Assembly (NCBI RefSeq): GCF_018145655.1
Contig: NZ_JAGSSY010000001.1
Location: 1-64,000, forward strand
Length of the DNA: 64,000 bases
Direction: 5' to 3'
Source of the DNA: Campylobacter anatolicus
GTDB taxonomy: Bacteria; Campylobacterota; Campylobacteria; Campylobacterales; Campylobacteraceae
The notes below the pieces were generated by a model. That model had not been told where the DNA came from. It ran no database searches and saw only the letters and a list, made by a program, of their open reading frames with translations. Position 1 is the first letter of the stretch; every line of letters starts with the position of its first letter. Positions 34,673 through 44,363 of this stretch are shown here, one piece after another. The translations under genes were made by a program, and so were the position numbers.

Positions 34673-35165
34673 ATTTATCTCACCCCTAAAAAATATAGAA
34701 TTTACTCAAATGAAACTGGATAAAATATATTTGCATATCGAAGTATGACTTTCTTTTTATTTGTTTCATTACACTTGCTATTTAAACATATATGTCAGTG
34801 CGGATGTATGTTTTTGTTGCTGTGGCTCTTACACTACTCCATCATAGGATATATTAATAATTTTAACCTATTTTCTTAAAAGCTTTATGATTACAAATTT
34901 ATTCAAACAAACGTCATAAGGCTAATAGTGTTTACTACACACGAGTATCTTTTTTTCATTTAATTTTCTTATTAGTAAATTTGACTTTTCAATCATTATG
35001 CAAAATTATAAATGGCTAACAATGTTATCTGCTATTATAATTTACTTGTAGTCTAGATGTCTTTAAGTGGGCGATTTGCAAGTTTAATGATATTTGAGTC
35101 TCTTAGGTATAACTTTAAAATATATCGCAATTTCTATTTTTAGTAGTTAATTACCAAACTTAAAG
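34673..35165 (+). other. Gene-less decayed stretch, possibly a lost membrane protein gene
   Basis: These 493 bases hold no open frame of use. Hydrophobic peptide fragments appear in changing frames on the plus strand (for example TFFLFVSLHLLF near 34749, MYVFVAVALTLLHH near 34807, KWLTMLSAIIIYL near 35010), with stops between them. This is what a decayed multi-pass transporter would look like. A LysE/RhtB-type exporter is a guess only. No tRNA or clear terminator is visible. Confidence 0.3.
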
Positions 35166-35723
35166 TTATATTATATATTCAGGTTCAAATTTTGTCCCAC
35201 TCACACGCACTACCCGTGCTGGTATGCCAACAACAGTTGCATTGTCTGGAACATTTTTTAGTACAACTGAGTTCGCACCTATTTTAGCATTTTCGCCTAT
35301 CGTTATAGCACCGAGCACCTTCGCACCAGCTGATATAGTTACGCCATTTTTTATAGTAGGATGACGTTTGCCACACTCTTTGCCAGTTCCCCCAAGCGTT
35401 ACTTGATGATAAAGCATTACATCGTCACCTATCTCAGCTGTCTCACCGATAACTACACCCATTCCATGATCAATGAAAAATCTCCTACCGATTTTTGCAC
35501 CAGGGTGTATCTCGATACCGGTTAAAAACCTACCAATCTGCGATATAAAACGTGCGATAAAAAAGTGTCCACGTTTGTATAATAGGTGGGAAACTTTATG
35601 AAAAAATACTGCATGAATTCCGGGCGTATTTATCACAATCGCCCAAAAGCAACAGTTCTTTACTGATGGATCTTTTTCACGAACAACGCTAACAAGCTCC
35701 TTTAAATTTTCCCACCAAACCAT
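35166..35723 (-). CDS. cysE: Serine O-acetyltransferase
   Basis: This 185-residue enzyme makes O-acetylserine from serine and acetyl-CoA for cysteine synthesis. The left-handed beta-helix hexapeptides are plain: [37 protein letters not shown] and VTLGGTGKE, with the catalytic Asp-His pair in IDHG and the KRHPTI loop. It is shorter than the E. coli enzyme because the long N-terminal helical domain is reduced, as in many bacteria. It lies 3 bases after cysK on the same strand, so cysK-cysE form an operon. Confidence 0.95.
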   Translation of the reverse strand: MVWWENLKELVSVVREKDPSVKNCCFWAIVINTPGIHAVFFHKVSHLLYKRGHFFIARFISQIGRFLTGIEIHPGAKIGRRFFIDHGMGVVIGETAEIGDDVMLYHQVTLGGTGKECGKRHPTIKNGVTISAGAKVLGAITIGENAKIGANSVVLKNVPDNATVVGIPARVVRVSGTKFEPEYII

Positions 35724-35726
35724 ATA

Positions 35727-36635
35727 TTATTGTACTCCGTAAAGATCAGTACTTAGATATCTTTCGCCATTATCAGGAGCGATAAATAGCACCTTCTTGC
35801 CAGCACCAAGTGCTTTTGCTATACGGCGAGCAGCCACATACGCAGCTCCACCGCTCACACCAAGCAGTATGCCTTCACTCTTTGCTACTATACGTGCAGC
35901 AGCCATAGCGTCATCATTACTGACTTTTTCAATACTATCAACTATACTCATATCCATTGTATTTGGTATAAAACCAGCTCCTATGCCTTGTATCTTATGC
36001 GGGGCTGGGTTTCCACCGCTTAATACAGGTGATGTTTCTGGCTCTACAGCTATAAATTTAGTTGTATAGCCTTTTGATTTTAGTATTTTTGCTACACCAC
36101 TTATAGTGCCACCAGTACCGACACCAGCGATAAATGCGTCAAGCTGAGCAAAATCGGTCATTATCTCAACTGCTGTAGTTTTTTCGTGTGCTTGTGGATT
36201 ATACTTATTTTCAAACTGACTTAGCATTATGTGATTTGGCTGTGTGGCGATCTCGGTAGCCCTAGCTATCGCACCTTTCATGCCTTTAGCAGCTTCAGTT
36301 AGCTCAAGCTGTGCTCCATAAGCTGTTAAAATTTTACGCCTTTCGATACTCATACTCTCAGGCATACAAAGGATAACTTTATAACCCAAAGATGCTGCGA
36401 CCATCGCAATACCGATGCCTGTATTGCCACTAGTTGGTTCAACGATAGTGTCTCCATCTTTTAATATACCGTCAGCTTGCATACTTACAATCATATTTAG
36501 TGCAATACGATCTTTTACAGAGCCTCCAGGGTTAAAAAATTCAAGTTTAGCATAAATTTCAGCCTCATCGTTTTGTGCTTTTAGCTTTACGATGGGTGTG
36601 CCACCAATGGTTTTAGCGATGTTGTCATAAACCAT
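35727..36635 (-). CDS. cysK: Cysteine synthase A (O-acetylserine sulfhydrylase)
   Basis: This 302-residue PLP enzyme replaces the acetyl group of O-acetylserine with sulfide. The PLP lysine is K41 in NPGGSVKDR. The substrate loop [12 protein letters not shown] and the phosphate-binding [11 protein letters not shown] are intact, with the C-terminal LGVSGGAA. The length is normal. A GGAGAT ribosome site precedes the ATG. cysE follows 3 bases later, and the two proteins are known to form the cysteine synthase complex. Confidence 0.96.
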   Translation of the reverse strand: MVYDNIAKTIGGTPIVKLKAQNDEAEIYAKLEFFNPGGSVKDRIALNMIVSMQADGILKDGDTIVEPTSGNTGIGIAMVAASLGYKVILCMPESMSIERRKILTAYGAQLELTEAAKGMKGAIARATEIATQPNHIMLSQFENKYNPQAHEKTTAVEIMTDFAQLDAFIAGVGTGGTISGVAKILKSKGYTTKFIAVEPETSPVLSGGNPAPHKIQGIGAGFIPNTMDMSIVDSIEKVSNDDAMAAARIVAKSEGILLGVSGGAAYVAARRIAKALGAGKKVLFIAPDNGERYLSTDLYGVQ

Positions 36636-36700
36636 AATATCTCCTTTGTAAAAATGTAATGTAAATTTATCGTAATTTTAATAATAAATTTATAATAAAT

Positions 36701-37366
36701 CTAAGAAATTGTACTAAGTATCATTTTGCCACTATCATCTAGGTTTTTACCTTTGAAATGCTCTTTGCAAAATTCTAAAATCAACGCGTGATATAGTTTA
36801 AATATCTCTGTTTCATTGTAATTATCACCCAAAATTTGATAAATTTTATCATATTCAAGCGAACTAAGCCACTCTGCAGCTTCGTCATAACTCCCAAACT
36901 CATACCCCAAAAAGCTCAAAATCCGCAATGCATAAGCATCAACTATCATTGCAGGTCTACTACAAGCATAGGCAAGTATAGTATCGCACGTCTCAGCTCC
37001 TATACCTTTTATACCAAGCAACCATTCACGGCTTACACTCTCACGAAAACTTTCAAAGTCGCCAAACTCTCGTTGCATAGCTACACAAAGTGTATTTAGC
37101 CGTTTAGCTTTTGTATTATAAAATCCGCTTGGCTTTATAAGTCCAGCTAAGCTTTGCACAGATATACTTAAAATTTTATCTAAACTAATTTTATCAGCAT
37201 TTTTCAAATTTATTAAAGCTTTTTCTACATTTTTCCAATTAGTATTTTGCACCAAAATGGCTCCAACTACGACCTCAAAAGTATTTTCGTTTGGCCATTT
37301 TAACTCATCTAAATTATCACGATTTTTTGAGTTTAGTAGCGTCAAAAATATCTCAGTTGAGTTCAT
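36701..37366 (-). CDS. Endonuclease III-family DNA glycosylase (MagIII-like)
   Basis: This 221-residue HhH-GPD protein resembles the H. pylori 3-methyladenine glycosylase MagIII: VVVGAILVQNTNWKNVEKAL near residue 31, the helix-hairpin-helix LLGIKGIGAETCDTILAYA near 116, and the catalytic aspartate in VDAYALRIL. The lysine that Endo III uses for its lyase step, in the GVGRKTA position, is glutamate here, and no iron-sulfur cysteine cluster is visible. Both point to a monofunctional glycosylase. ATG 37366 is chosen over the TTG one codon earlier. It overlaps the AAA+ gene by 14 bp. Confidence 0.8.
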   Translation of the reverse strand: MNSTEIFLTLLNSKNRDNLDELKWPNENTFEVVVGAILVQNTNWKNVEKALINLKNADKISLDKILSISVQSLAGLIKPSGFYNTKAKRLNTLCVAMQREFGDFESFRESVSREWLLGIKGIGAETCDTILAYACSRPAMIVDAYALRILSFLGYEFGSYDEAAEWLSSLEYDKIYQILGDNYNETEIFKLYHALILEFCKEHFKGKNLDDSGKMILSTIS

Positions 37367-38123
37367 CAAATTTGTCCTTAAAAGCTATATAAAACTGCCT
37401 TGCAGTCCTACCACTACGACTTGCTCTAAGCATAGCATAGTTGCGTGCCAACTCATAAAGCAGATCTTTATCTACAGAAATATCCTTAAAATAAAAATCA
37501 ACTATTTTAAGATAGCTCTCAAAACTACCCTGATAAAAGCTAATACTTAGCCCAAAGCGATCTGATAGCGATATCTTTTCCTCCACTGCATCGCCATAAT
37601 GCAACTCATCTTCTAAAATTTGTACATTTGCATTATCACTTTTACTCTCGCTTAGCAAATGTCGGCGGTTTGAAGTAGCGTAAAATAGCACGTTTTTAGG
37701 TGGTTTTTGTATCGAACCCTCCATTAACGGCTTTAAAAATTTATAATCCCTGCTACCATTTTCAAAGCTTAAATCATCACAAAATATTATAAATTTATAT
37801 CTACTTTCACGCAACTCATCGATTATGTCGGCTAGATGTTTTAAATCATCAACGCCAATTTGAATAATACGCAATCCATCTTTATAAAATTTAGTAAAAA
37901 CAGCCTTTACAAGACTTGACTTACCGCAACCTCTCTCACCCCATAAAAGAGCGTGATTTGCTCCTGTGCCGTTTAAAAATTTATGAGTATTTGATACGAG
38001 TTGCTCTTTTTGTATATCAATCTCAAGCAGCGAATCAAGCTCGATAAAATCAATATCTTTCACCTCAATAAGCCCTTTACTAGCCCTAAAAATTGCGGCA
38101 TAACACACACTCCAATCTATCAT
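37353..38123 (-). CDS. DUF815-type AAA+ ATPase
   Basis: This 256-residue protein has a clear Walker A (GERGCGKSSLVKA, near residues 62-74), a Walker B-like FIIFCDDLSFE near 113-123 and sensor-1 YATSNRRHL near 146, as in the DUF815 family of AAA+ ATPases of unknown function. The C-terminal end SGRTARQFYIAFKD is also typical. Its ATG shares one base with the mfd stop, and its end overlaps the glycosylase gene, so it sits between two DNA-repair genes. That position hints at, but does not prove, a DNA-related role. Confidence 0.8.
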   Translation of the reverse strand: MIDWSVCYAAIFRASKGLIEVKDIDFIELDSLLEIDIQKEQLVSNTHKFLNGTGANHALLWGERGCGKSSLVKAVFTKFYKDGLRIIQIGVDDLKHLADIIDELRESRYKFIIFCDDLSFENGSRDYKFLKPLMEGSIQKPPKNVLFYATSNRRHLLSESKSDNANVQILEDELHYGDAVEEKISLSDRFGLSISFYQGSFESYLKIVDFYFKDISVDKDLLYELARNYAMLRASRSGRTARQFYIAFKDKFDELN

Positions 38124-41077
38124 CAGCTCACCTCTTTTAAATTTTTTCTTAAATACACCAAAATTTCATCTATTATATCGTCATCATCTTTGCTTCGCGA
38201 TTTTAATCTTACTTTTTCATCATCAAATTTAGTCAAAACAATATTTGTCTCAGCATTACTAATTGCCTTAAATCCACATTTGAGTGCTAAAATTTTAATA
38301 ATAATTAGCTGTAAAAATTGATTTGTATAAACATCAATCTTTCCAAATCTATCTTCAAGCTCACTTTGGATCTCATATACGCTACTTATATTTTCACACT
38401 TGCTAAGCCTACGATAAATTTCAAGCCTTAAGCGATCTTCATGTATAAAATCTTGATTTAAAAAGGCATTTATGCTAAGTTTTAGATCTATCTTTTCTGT
38501 CTTGATACTTTCTTTATTTAGTAACTTGTTTATCTCGTCTTCAAGCATTTTTAAATATAATGAATACCCAATCGCTTCGATATGTCCGCTCTGAGCCTCA
38601 CCAACTATGTTGCCACCGCCTCTTATCTCTAAGTCATGATAAGCTAAAACTGAGCCAGAACCTAAAAACGAGTTACTTTCAAGTGCAACAAGACGTTTTA
38701 ATGCATCACCACTTAAAGTATTTTTATCTTCTACTAAAAAATAACAATACGCCTGTCTATCACTCCTACCCACTCGCCCACGTAGCTGATGCAAGTCAGC
38801 CATACCAAATTTATTTGCATTTTCAACGATTATTGTATTCGCATTTGGTAGATGTATACCACTCTCAATAATACTGGTACAAAGAAGCACATCATATTGT
38901 CTATCTTCAAATTTTATCATCTCATCTTCAGTTGTTTTTGCATTTATCTTTGAGTGAAGCACTAAAATGCGGATTTTAGGCATTATTTGACGTAAAGCTG
39001 TAGCAGTTTGCTCGATATCATCTATATGATTATGGATATAAAATATCTGTCCGCCACGACGTAACTCACGCATAAAAGCCTCTTTTATCACCTTTTCATC
39101 CCATTCTCTCACGCTCGTTCGCACATCTAGCCTTGAACTAGGCGGCGTGGTTAAAATAGAATAGGTTTTTATCTTTGAAAGTGCCATATTTAGACTACGC
39201 GGTATAGGTGTAGCACTCATACTTAAAATATGTGAGTTAGCAGAGAGTTCTTTTAGTTGCTCTTTTTGTTTCACACCAAATTTATGCTCTTCGTCAATGA
39301 CGATCAGCCCTATATTTATCGCTTTGATGCTTAAAAGTGCGTGCGTACCAACACAAACACAAGGTTCACCATCACTTAATGCTTTTATAATAGCTGACTT
39401 TTCTTTTGTGCTAGTAAAGCGATCAAGTCTATAAATTCTAATCCCAAAACCGTTAAATCGCTCTTTTAAGCTCTTAAAATGCTGAGCACTAAGCAGCGTA
39501 GTTGGCACAAAAAACAGAGACTGAAAACCTGACTTAACACAAGCAAATATCGCATTCATCGCAACTTCTGTCTTTCCAAAGCCCACATCTCCGCTTAGCA
39601 GGCGATCCATCACGCGACCACTTTTTAACTCGGTTAAAATTTCATCAACGGCTCGCTCTTGATCGGTAGTGTATTCAAACCCAGCATTTTGTCTAAATTT
39701 TAAGTATTCAAGATCATTTTTAGCTATCAATTTGCCATTTATCAGCTCACGTTTAGCCGCGATAGCAATGATCTTAGATGCGATTACAAAGAGTTTTTCA
39801 CGCACTTTTTCTTTTATCTTTGCAAAACTAGCCTTACCAAGCCTATCAAGCACAGCTACGGAGCCGTTTTGAGCGATATAACGATCTATTAAATTTAGGT
39901 GTTCAACAGGCAAAAGCAGCTTATCATCATTTTGATAAATAATAATTACAAATTCCTTTGTAGCTCCAAGCACAGTTAGCTTCTCAAGCCCTAAAAATCG
40001 CCCTATACCGTAATCTTGATGAACAACATAATCATTTACTTTAAGCTCATCTATAACTAAACTCGTACGTTTTTTACGCTGTTTTTTCTCAAATTTATTA
40101 AGTGAAATGATAATCTCATCACTTGAGGTTAAGTTAACAACCAATGGACTTTGTATAAATTTTATATTTTTAAACTCATTTAGTTCATAAGAGTTAAAAA
40201 GTCCTTCATTGCGACACAAAACGCTTATTTGCTTATTTGCATTTAGTTCAAAAAAGCTAGCACTCGGAGTTACTTCAAGGTCTTTATAAATTTGTGGTTC
40301 AGGCAAGACAGATAGCTTTCTTATCACACTTACATCACGGTCAATGCCGTCAAAATCGATATTTTTAACAAGCACAGCATTAAAATTTACTAGATAATCA
40401 ACAAAGTCATCAATTGCCCAAAAGCCAAGAGAATTTAGATCACTAACGATCGCATCAGTCTGCATACTCTGCACTCTATCACTTACTTCGTCAAATTCTT
40501 GTGCATTTAAATTTGCTATGAAAGGTGTTATTTCAATACTTTCAAGCTCCTCTTTTGAGCTTATCTGCGTAGCTGATGAGTAACTACGAATGCTCTCAAT
40601 CTCATCATCAAATAGTAATATACGCGTCGGTTCATCGGCATTTATTGAAAATATATCGATGATATCCCCACGTGAGCTAAACTCGCCCCTGCTCTCGACT
40701 ATATCTACGTTTTCATAACCAAAACGTAAAAGCTCATCTACAAGCTCTCTTAAATTTATCTTATCACCAAAACTTATCACTCGACTTTGGAGATGTTTTT
40801 GTCCTGGAAGGCGGTTTAAAAGCGTTGAAAAAGGACTAACGATAAGCTTTTTACCATCAAATTTATAATACGCACTAAGAGCAGTTGAGATCTCAAAAAG
40901 CTCTTGACTAAAACTACGCAGGTCATCTCCAAAATGGGCTCTAAAATCAGGAAGCTTAAACGCTTTAAATCCAGCAAATTCAGCAACATCCGCACATAAA
41001 TTTACCTCTTTTTCATCTTCACAAACTAAAATTTCACAGTTATTTTTTAAAAGATACTCATAAACCTTTGCCTGCAT
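38123..41077 (-). CDS. mfd: Transcription-repair coupling factor
   Basis: This 984-residue protein displaces RNA polymerase stalled at lesions and recruits UvrA. It has an UvrB-like N-terminal module (about 1-230), the RNA polymerase interaction domain (about 335-400, with VVHQDYGIGRFLGLEKL), a RecG-like translocase with SGDVGFGKTEVAMNA (about 493-507) and DEEHKFGVKQKEQL (about 598), and the TRG segment (RRGGQIFYIHNHIDDIE). A TRCF C-terminal domain closes it. It is shorter than E. coli Mfd (about 1150), as is usual here. It overlaps folC by 20 bp. Confidence 0.96.
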   Translation of the reverse strand: MQAKVYEYLLKNNCEILVCEDEKEVNLCADVAEFAGFKAFKLPDFRAHFGDDLRSFSQELFEISTALSAYYKFDGKKLIVSPFSTLLNRLPGQKHLQSRVISFGDKINLRELVDELLRFGYENVDIVESRGEFSSRGDIIDIFSINADEPTRILLFDDEIESIRSYSSATQISSKEELESIEITPFIANLNAQEFDEVSDRVQSMQTDAIVSDLNSLGFWAIDDFVDYLVNFNAVLVKNIDFDGIDRDVSVIRKLSVLPEPQIYKDLEVTPSASFFELNANKQISVLCRNEGLFNSYELNEFKNIKFIQSPLVVNLTSSDEIIISLNKFEKKQRKKRTSLVIDELKVNDYVVHQDYGIGRFLGLEKLTVLGATKEFVIIIYQNDDKLLLPVEHLNLIDRYIAQNGSVAVLDRLGKASFAKIKEKVREKLFVIASKIIAIAAKRELINGKLIAKNDLEYLKFRQNAGFEYTTDQERAVDEILTELKSGRVMDRLLSGDVGFGKTEVAMNAIFACVKSGFQSLFFVPTTLLSAQHFKSLKERFNGFGIRIYRLDRFTSTKEKSAIIKALSDGEPCVCVGTHALLSIKAINIGLIVIDEEHKFGVKQKEQLKELSANSHILSMSATPIPRSLNMALSKIKTYSILTTPPSSRLDVRTSVREWDEKVIKEAFMRELRRGGQIFYIHNHIDDIEQTATALRQIMPKIRILVLHSKINAKTTEDEMIKFEDRQYDVLLCTSIIESGIHLPNANTIIVENANKFGMADLHQLRGRVGRSDRQAYCYFLVEDKNTLSGDALKRLVALESNSFLGSGSVLAYHDLEIRGGGNIVGEAQSGHIEAIGYSLYLKMLEDEINKLLNKESIKTEKIDLKLSINAFLNQDFIHEDRLRLEIYRRLSKCENISSVYEIQSELEDRFGKIDVYTNQFLQLIIIKILALKCGFKAISNAETNIVLTKFDDEKVRLKSRSKDDDDIIDEILVYLRKNLKEVS

Positions 41078-42260
41078 AATAATCCCTTAAAAACGCCTCA
41101 ACAAGGTAAAACGAACCAAATGCTAGATAAATTTCATCACTATTTTTAACTAAAATTTCACTCATATCACTATTGTCGAACTTACGATATATGATACCAA
41201 GTTTATCAAGAGCTTTTATCAAATTTTTGCCACCTAGTTCACGCCCATCGCAATCATAATGATAGATCAAAACCTGTTTTAAAATAGGCTTTAATACGCT
41301 TAAAACCGCGTGAAAATCTTTATCCATAAAGGTATTGTAAATAAGTGTTAATTTTTTATCTTTAAACTCATTACTACTAAATTTACTCACGATCGCAACT
41401 GCACCAAGCTCGTTGTGTCCAACATCTACGTATAAATTTGACGCTATCTTTTCACACCTACCACGAAGATCTAAATCAGTCAAATTTGATATATCTAGCT
41501 TTTCTAACAAAATTTTAGCTACCGCACTTGCAAGAGTTAAATTTGAATGCAAAAAATCAGCCAAATCAAATTTATCAGCATATATTTTTATCTGTTTTTT
41601 ATCATTATCATTTAAAGTTTCACTAGCAAATTTAAGATTTGAACCTAAACTTTTAGCGATGTTAAATGCGATCTTAACGCTTGTTTCATTCATATCATCA
41701 TTTAATAAAGCCGTATCACACATCGCTTTAAATTTAGTCGCACTGATCGCTTCTAGCGTATTACCTAAAGTTGAAATGTGGTCGATACCAATGGGAGTAA
41801 ATACACTTAAACACTTATCAAAAACATTTGTCGCGTCAAGCTCACCACCCATACCAGCTTCACAAATGAAATAATCACAACTCTCAAAAAGCACTGCTGC
41901 AAGGAGTGTGGCATACTCAAAATAGCTAGTTTTTACGCGAAATTCATCACTTAGCATACTCAAAAGTCGCTCGTGAGTGTCTTGAAGTAGCTCATCACTA
42001 ACAATTTCACCATTTAGCCAAAAACGCTCATTAAATTTAAATATATGCGGACTAGTGTAATGCCCAACACTAACGCCATTTAGACGTAAAATTTGAGCTA
42101 GGAATCGCCCAGTTGAGCCTTTCCCATTTGTGCCGATTATGTGTATTATTTTAAATGGCTTTAAATTTAACTTTATGCTAGCCCAAGCACGCGGCATACG
42201 CGTGTAGTCTATCTCTTTATAAAATAGTGGCTTATCTTGTAAAAACTGCTCTAATTTCAT
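41058..42260 (-). CDS. folC: Bifunctional dihydrofolate/folylpolyglutamate synthase
   Basis: This 400-residue Mur-ligase-type enzyme adds glutamate to dihydropteroate and to folates. It has the P-loop IIGTNGKGSTGRFL near residue 40, the YTSPHIFKFNERFWLNGE segment, the EAGMGGELDATN motif near 138 and IGIDHISTLGNTLEAI near 158. A central LRGRCEKI and a C-terminal Rossmann-like domain complete it. Its ATG shares one base with the GGDEF gene's stop, and its end overlaps mfd. Confidence 0.94.
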   Translation of the reverse strand: MKLEQFLQDKPLFYKEIDYTRMPRAWASIKLNLKPFKIIHIIGTNGKGSTGRFLAQILRLNGVSVGHYTSPHIFKFNERFWLNGEIVSDELLQDTHERLLSMLSDEFRVKTSYFEYATLLAAVLFESCDYFICEAGMGGELDATNVFDKCLSVFTPIGIDHISTLGNTLEAISATKFKAMCDTALLNDDMNETSVKIAFNIAKSLGSNLKFASETLNDNDKKQIKIYADKFDLADFLHSNLTLASAVAKILLEKLDISNLTDLDLRGRCEKIASNLYVDVGHNELGAVAIVSKFSSNEFKDKKLTLIYNTFMDKDFHAVLSVLKPILKQVLIYHYDCDGRELGGKNLIKALDKLGIIYRKFDNSDMSEILVKNSDEIYLAFGSFYLVEAFLRDYYAGKGL

Positions 42261-43840
42261 TAAATTTCATCGATGATCTTTGGCATTACTTGGTTACGTC
42301 CGCCCTGTTTTGCAGCATACAGCATCTTATCGGCCGCTTCAAGTGTCAAAGCACTACTAGCATTTGCACCTCTAGTCGCCACGCCTGAGCTTATACTAAC
42401 CTTGATCCTATCCGTCTTATATATAAATTTAAACCCATCTATCATAACTCTAAGCTTATCTGCACATTTTACAGCATCTTTTAAACTAGCACTAGGAAGA
42501 AGTATGACAAATTCTTCGCCACCATATCGACCGACAAAGTCAATATCACGCAAGTTTTTCTTTAAAATTTTAGCTACGGTCGAGAGTATAATATCTCCAG
42601 CGTCGTGCCCATAGTTATCATTTATATTTTTAAAGAAGTCAATATCTACAAAACATAGCGAGTAATCATGTCCGTAACGCTTATATGAGCTTTCAATCTT
42701 ATCAAGTTCTTTCATTAACGCACGTTTTGTTGCGACTTTGGTTAGATAATCCTCTTGACTCTCAAGTTTTGCGGCTTCAAGCTCCTTTTCAAGAGAGCTT
42801 ACGCGATTTTGCAAATCAGATATAGTTGCTTGATTGTTGCTCATCTCTATACCAAACTCTTGACTCTCGATCTCAAGGGCATTTGCGACCTCTAATATCA
42901 TATTTTTGACCTGCCCTATTGTGTTTGTATTTAGACTTATATCTTTGATGTTTTGCCTTATATTTTGCATCTTTTGTGAGCTTAAGTTTGAACTAATGAC
43001 TATCTCTGAAATTTTATCGCCAATGCTTTCTAAGACGTCATTTAATGAGCCTATCTGTTGCTTTATCTCAGCTTTATCCTCTTCAATACGACGCTCCACA
43101 AAGCCCTTTATCTTATCTCGTAACTCTTGTGTTTCAAGCAAAGTTGGATTTTGAGTTATCTCATTTTTTAACTCATTTAATTCACTTGTCAGTTCATTTG
43201 TGATACTTGGTTCAAGAGCAAACATGATAAGATCTGCTATAAGTGCGATACCAGATCTGTCTTGTTTGAGCGTTAAGAAATTTTCAAGCTCCTTACTCAT
43301 CATAGGCAGATCATCAAAGCTTCTCACGCCATAATACTTAAGAAAATCTAAAAATTCAGGATTGTAACTATCTATAAATTTAAACCACTTCTCACGCATA
43401 GCGTCTAGGTCTTTATCATCGTATTTTTGAGCGAGCAACTTCATTCCATCTTCTGCTAAAATCTTTGCATTTTTATTATGAAGCACTGTGATAGCTTGCA
43501 AAACTCGCCTAGCAAAGCTATTTAAAGACTTAAATATATTTTCATCTATGGCAGAAGTCTGAGTATTTTGCTGAGATGAGTTTCTTACAAGTCGTGCTGT
43601 CATAAATGCAACAAATTCATCTATCGTTTTTATATTTAAATTCGAAGCTTGATTTCTGTATTCAAGACTAAGTCTTGAGATATACTTTTCAATCTTTCGA
43701 CTCTCTTCTGTTACAAAGCCATATTTTTTAGAAATTTCATTAAAAATATCAGTATAATTTTCAGGCGTGAGCATTAAATGGCGATTTTTAATCTCAGTAA
43801 GTGCCTCTTTAACTATCTGACTAACGCTTATTGCTGCCAT
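42260..43840 (-). CDS. Diguanylate cyclase (GGDEF) with helical N-terminus
   Basis: This 526-residue protein has a long helical N-terminal region (about 1-370) without TM segments, including a coiled coil (about 325-360), then a GGDEF domain. The active site GGEEF is at residues 440-444, and the inhibitory I-site RDID is five residues upstream at 431-434, so it should make c-di-GMP with product inhibition. FVDIDFFKNINDNYGHDAGD is also intact. No EAL domain. The N-terminal half presumably senses something unknown. It overlaps lptE by 20 bp and folC by 1 bp. Confidence 0.9.
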   Translation of the reverse strand: MAAISVSQIVKEALTEIKNRHLMLTPENYTDIFNEISKKYGFVTEESRKIEKYISRLSLEYRNQASNLNIKTIDEFVAFMTARLVRNSSQQNTQTSAIDENIFKSLNSFARRVLQAITVLHNKNAKILAEDGMKLLAQKYDDKDLDAMREKWFKFIDSYNPEFLDFLKYYGVRSFDDLPMMSKELENFLTLKQDRSGIALIADLIMFALEPSITNELTSELNELKNEITQNPTLLETQELRDKIKGFVERRIEEDKAEIKQQIGSLNDVLESIGDKISEIVISSNLSSQKMQNIRQNIKDISLNTNTIGQVKNMILEVANALEIESQEFGIEMSNNQATISDLQNRVSSLEKELEAAKLESQEDYLTKVATKRALMKELDKIESSYKRYGHDYSLCFVDIDFFKNINDNYGHDAGDIILSTVAKILKKNLRDIDFVGRYGGEEFVILLPSASLKDAVKCADKLRVMIDGFKFIYKTDRIKVSISSGVATRGANASSALTLEAADKMLYAAKQGGRNQVMPKIIDEI

Positions 43841-44360
43841 TTTTATAACCTCTGATTGCTAAATTTGCTATATATTCGTCAAAAGCCTCTTTTGACGCCT
43901 CTTTTATCGCTTCATATTTTTCAGTATCGCTTATGACACTATCTGCATATCTGATACTTTTACTTCTTCTTGCAACGCTAAAATCGTGTTCTCCGCTAAC
44001 AGTGATATTTGAGCTTGAGCCATCTTTAAATTTTGTTTCATAGATTAAATTTAATACGACTTTATATGATGAAATATAGCCGTATTCATCGTAGATAGTA
44101 GCTTGATAATCAATAGAGTCAATACGCACATTTATCTTTGTATCAGCGTTTTTATCATCACTTAGGCTACGATTTAGTCGCGAGACCATACCCTCTTTTA
44201 CGGCATCTTTTATAAGTACGCTATTTTTTGGTTCTATCTTGCTTATCGCCACATCAACATATATGCTCTCACCCATCGTATCTTGAGTTAGTTTTGAAAC
44301 AGGCTTGTATCCACAACCTATTAGAAAAATAGTGATAAAAATAGCTAAAAAATATCTCAA
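43821..44360 (-). CDS. lptE: LPS-assembly lipoprotein LptE
   Basis: This 179-residue lipoprotein has a signal peptide with lipobox LIGC-G (Cys at about residue 16) and continues GCGYKPVS, as LptE proteins do. The strand-rich part (ESIYVDVAISKIEPKNSVLIKDAVKEGMVSRL) fits the family. It acts as plug and assembly factor for LptD in the outer membrane. The gene directly follows leuS by 3 bp, as in many proteobacteria where leuS-lptE are adjacent, which supports an otherwise low-similarity call. It overlaps the GGDEF gene by 20 bp. Confidence 0.8.
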   Translation of the reverse strand: MRYFLAIFITIFLIGCGYKPVSKLTQDTMGESIYVDVAISKIEPKNSVLIKDAVKEGMVSRLNRSLSDDKNADTKINVRIDSIDYQATIYDEYGYISSYKVVLNLIYETKFKDGSSSNITVSGEHDFSVARRSKSIRYADSVISDTEKYEAIKEASKEAFDEYIANLAIRGYKNGSNKR

Positions 44361-44363
44361 ATT

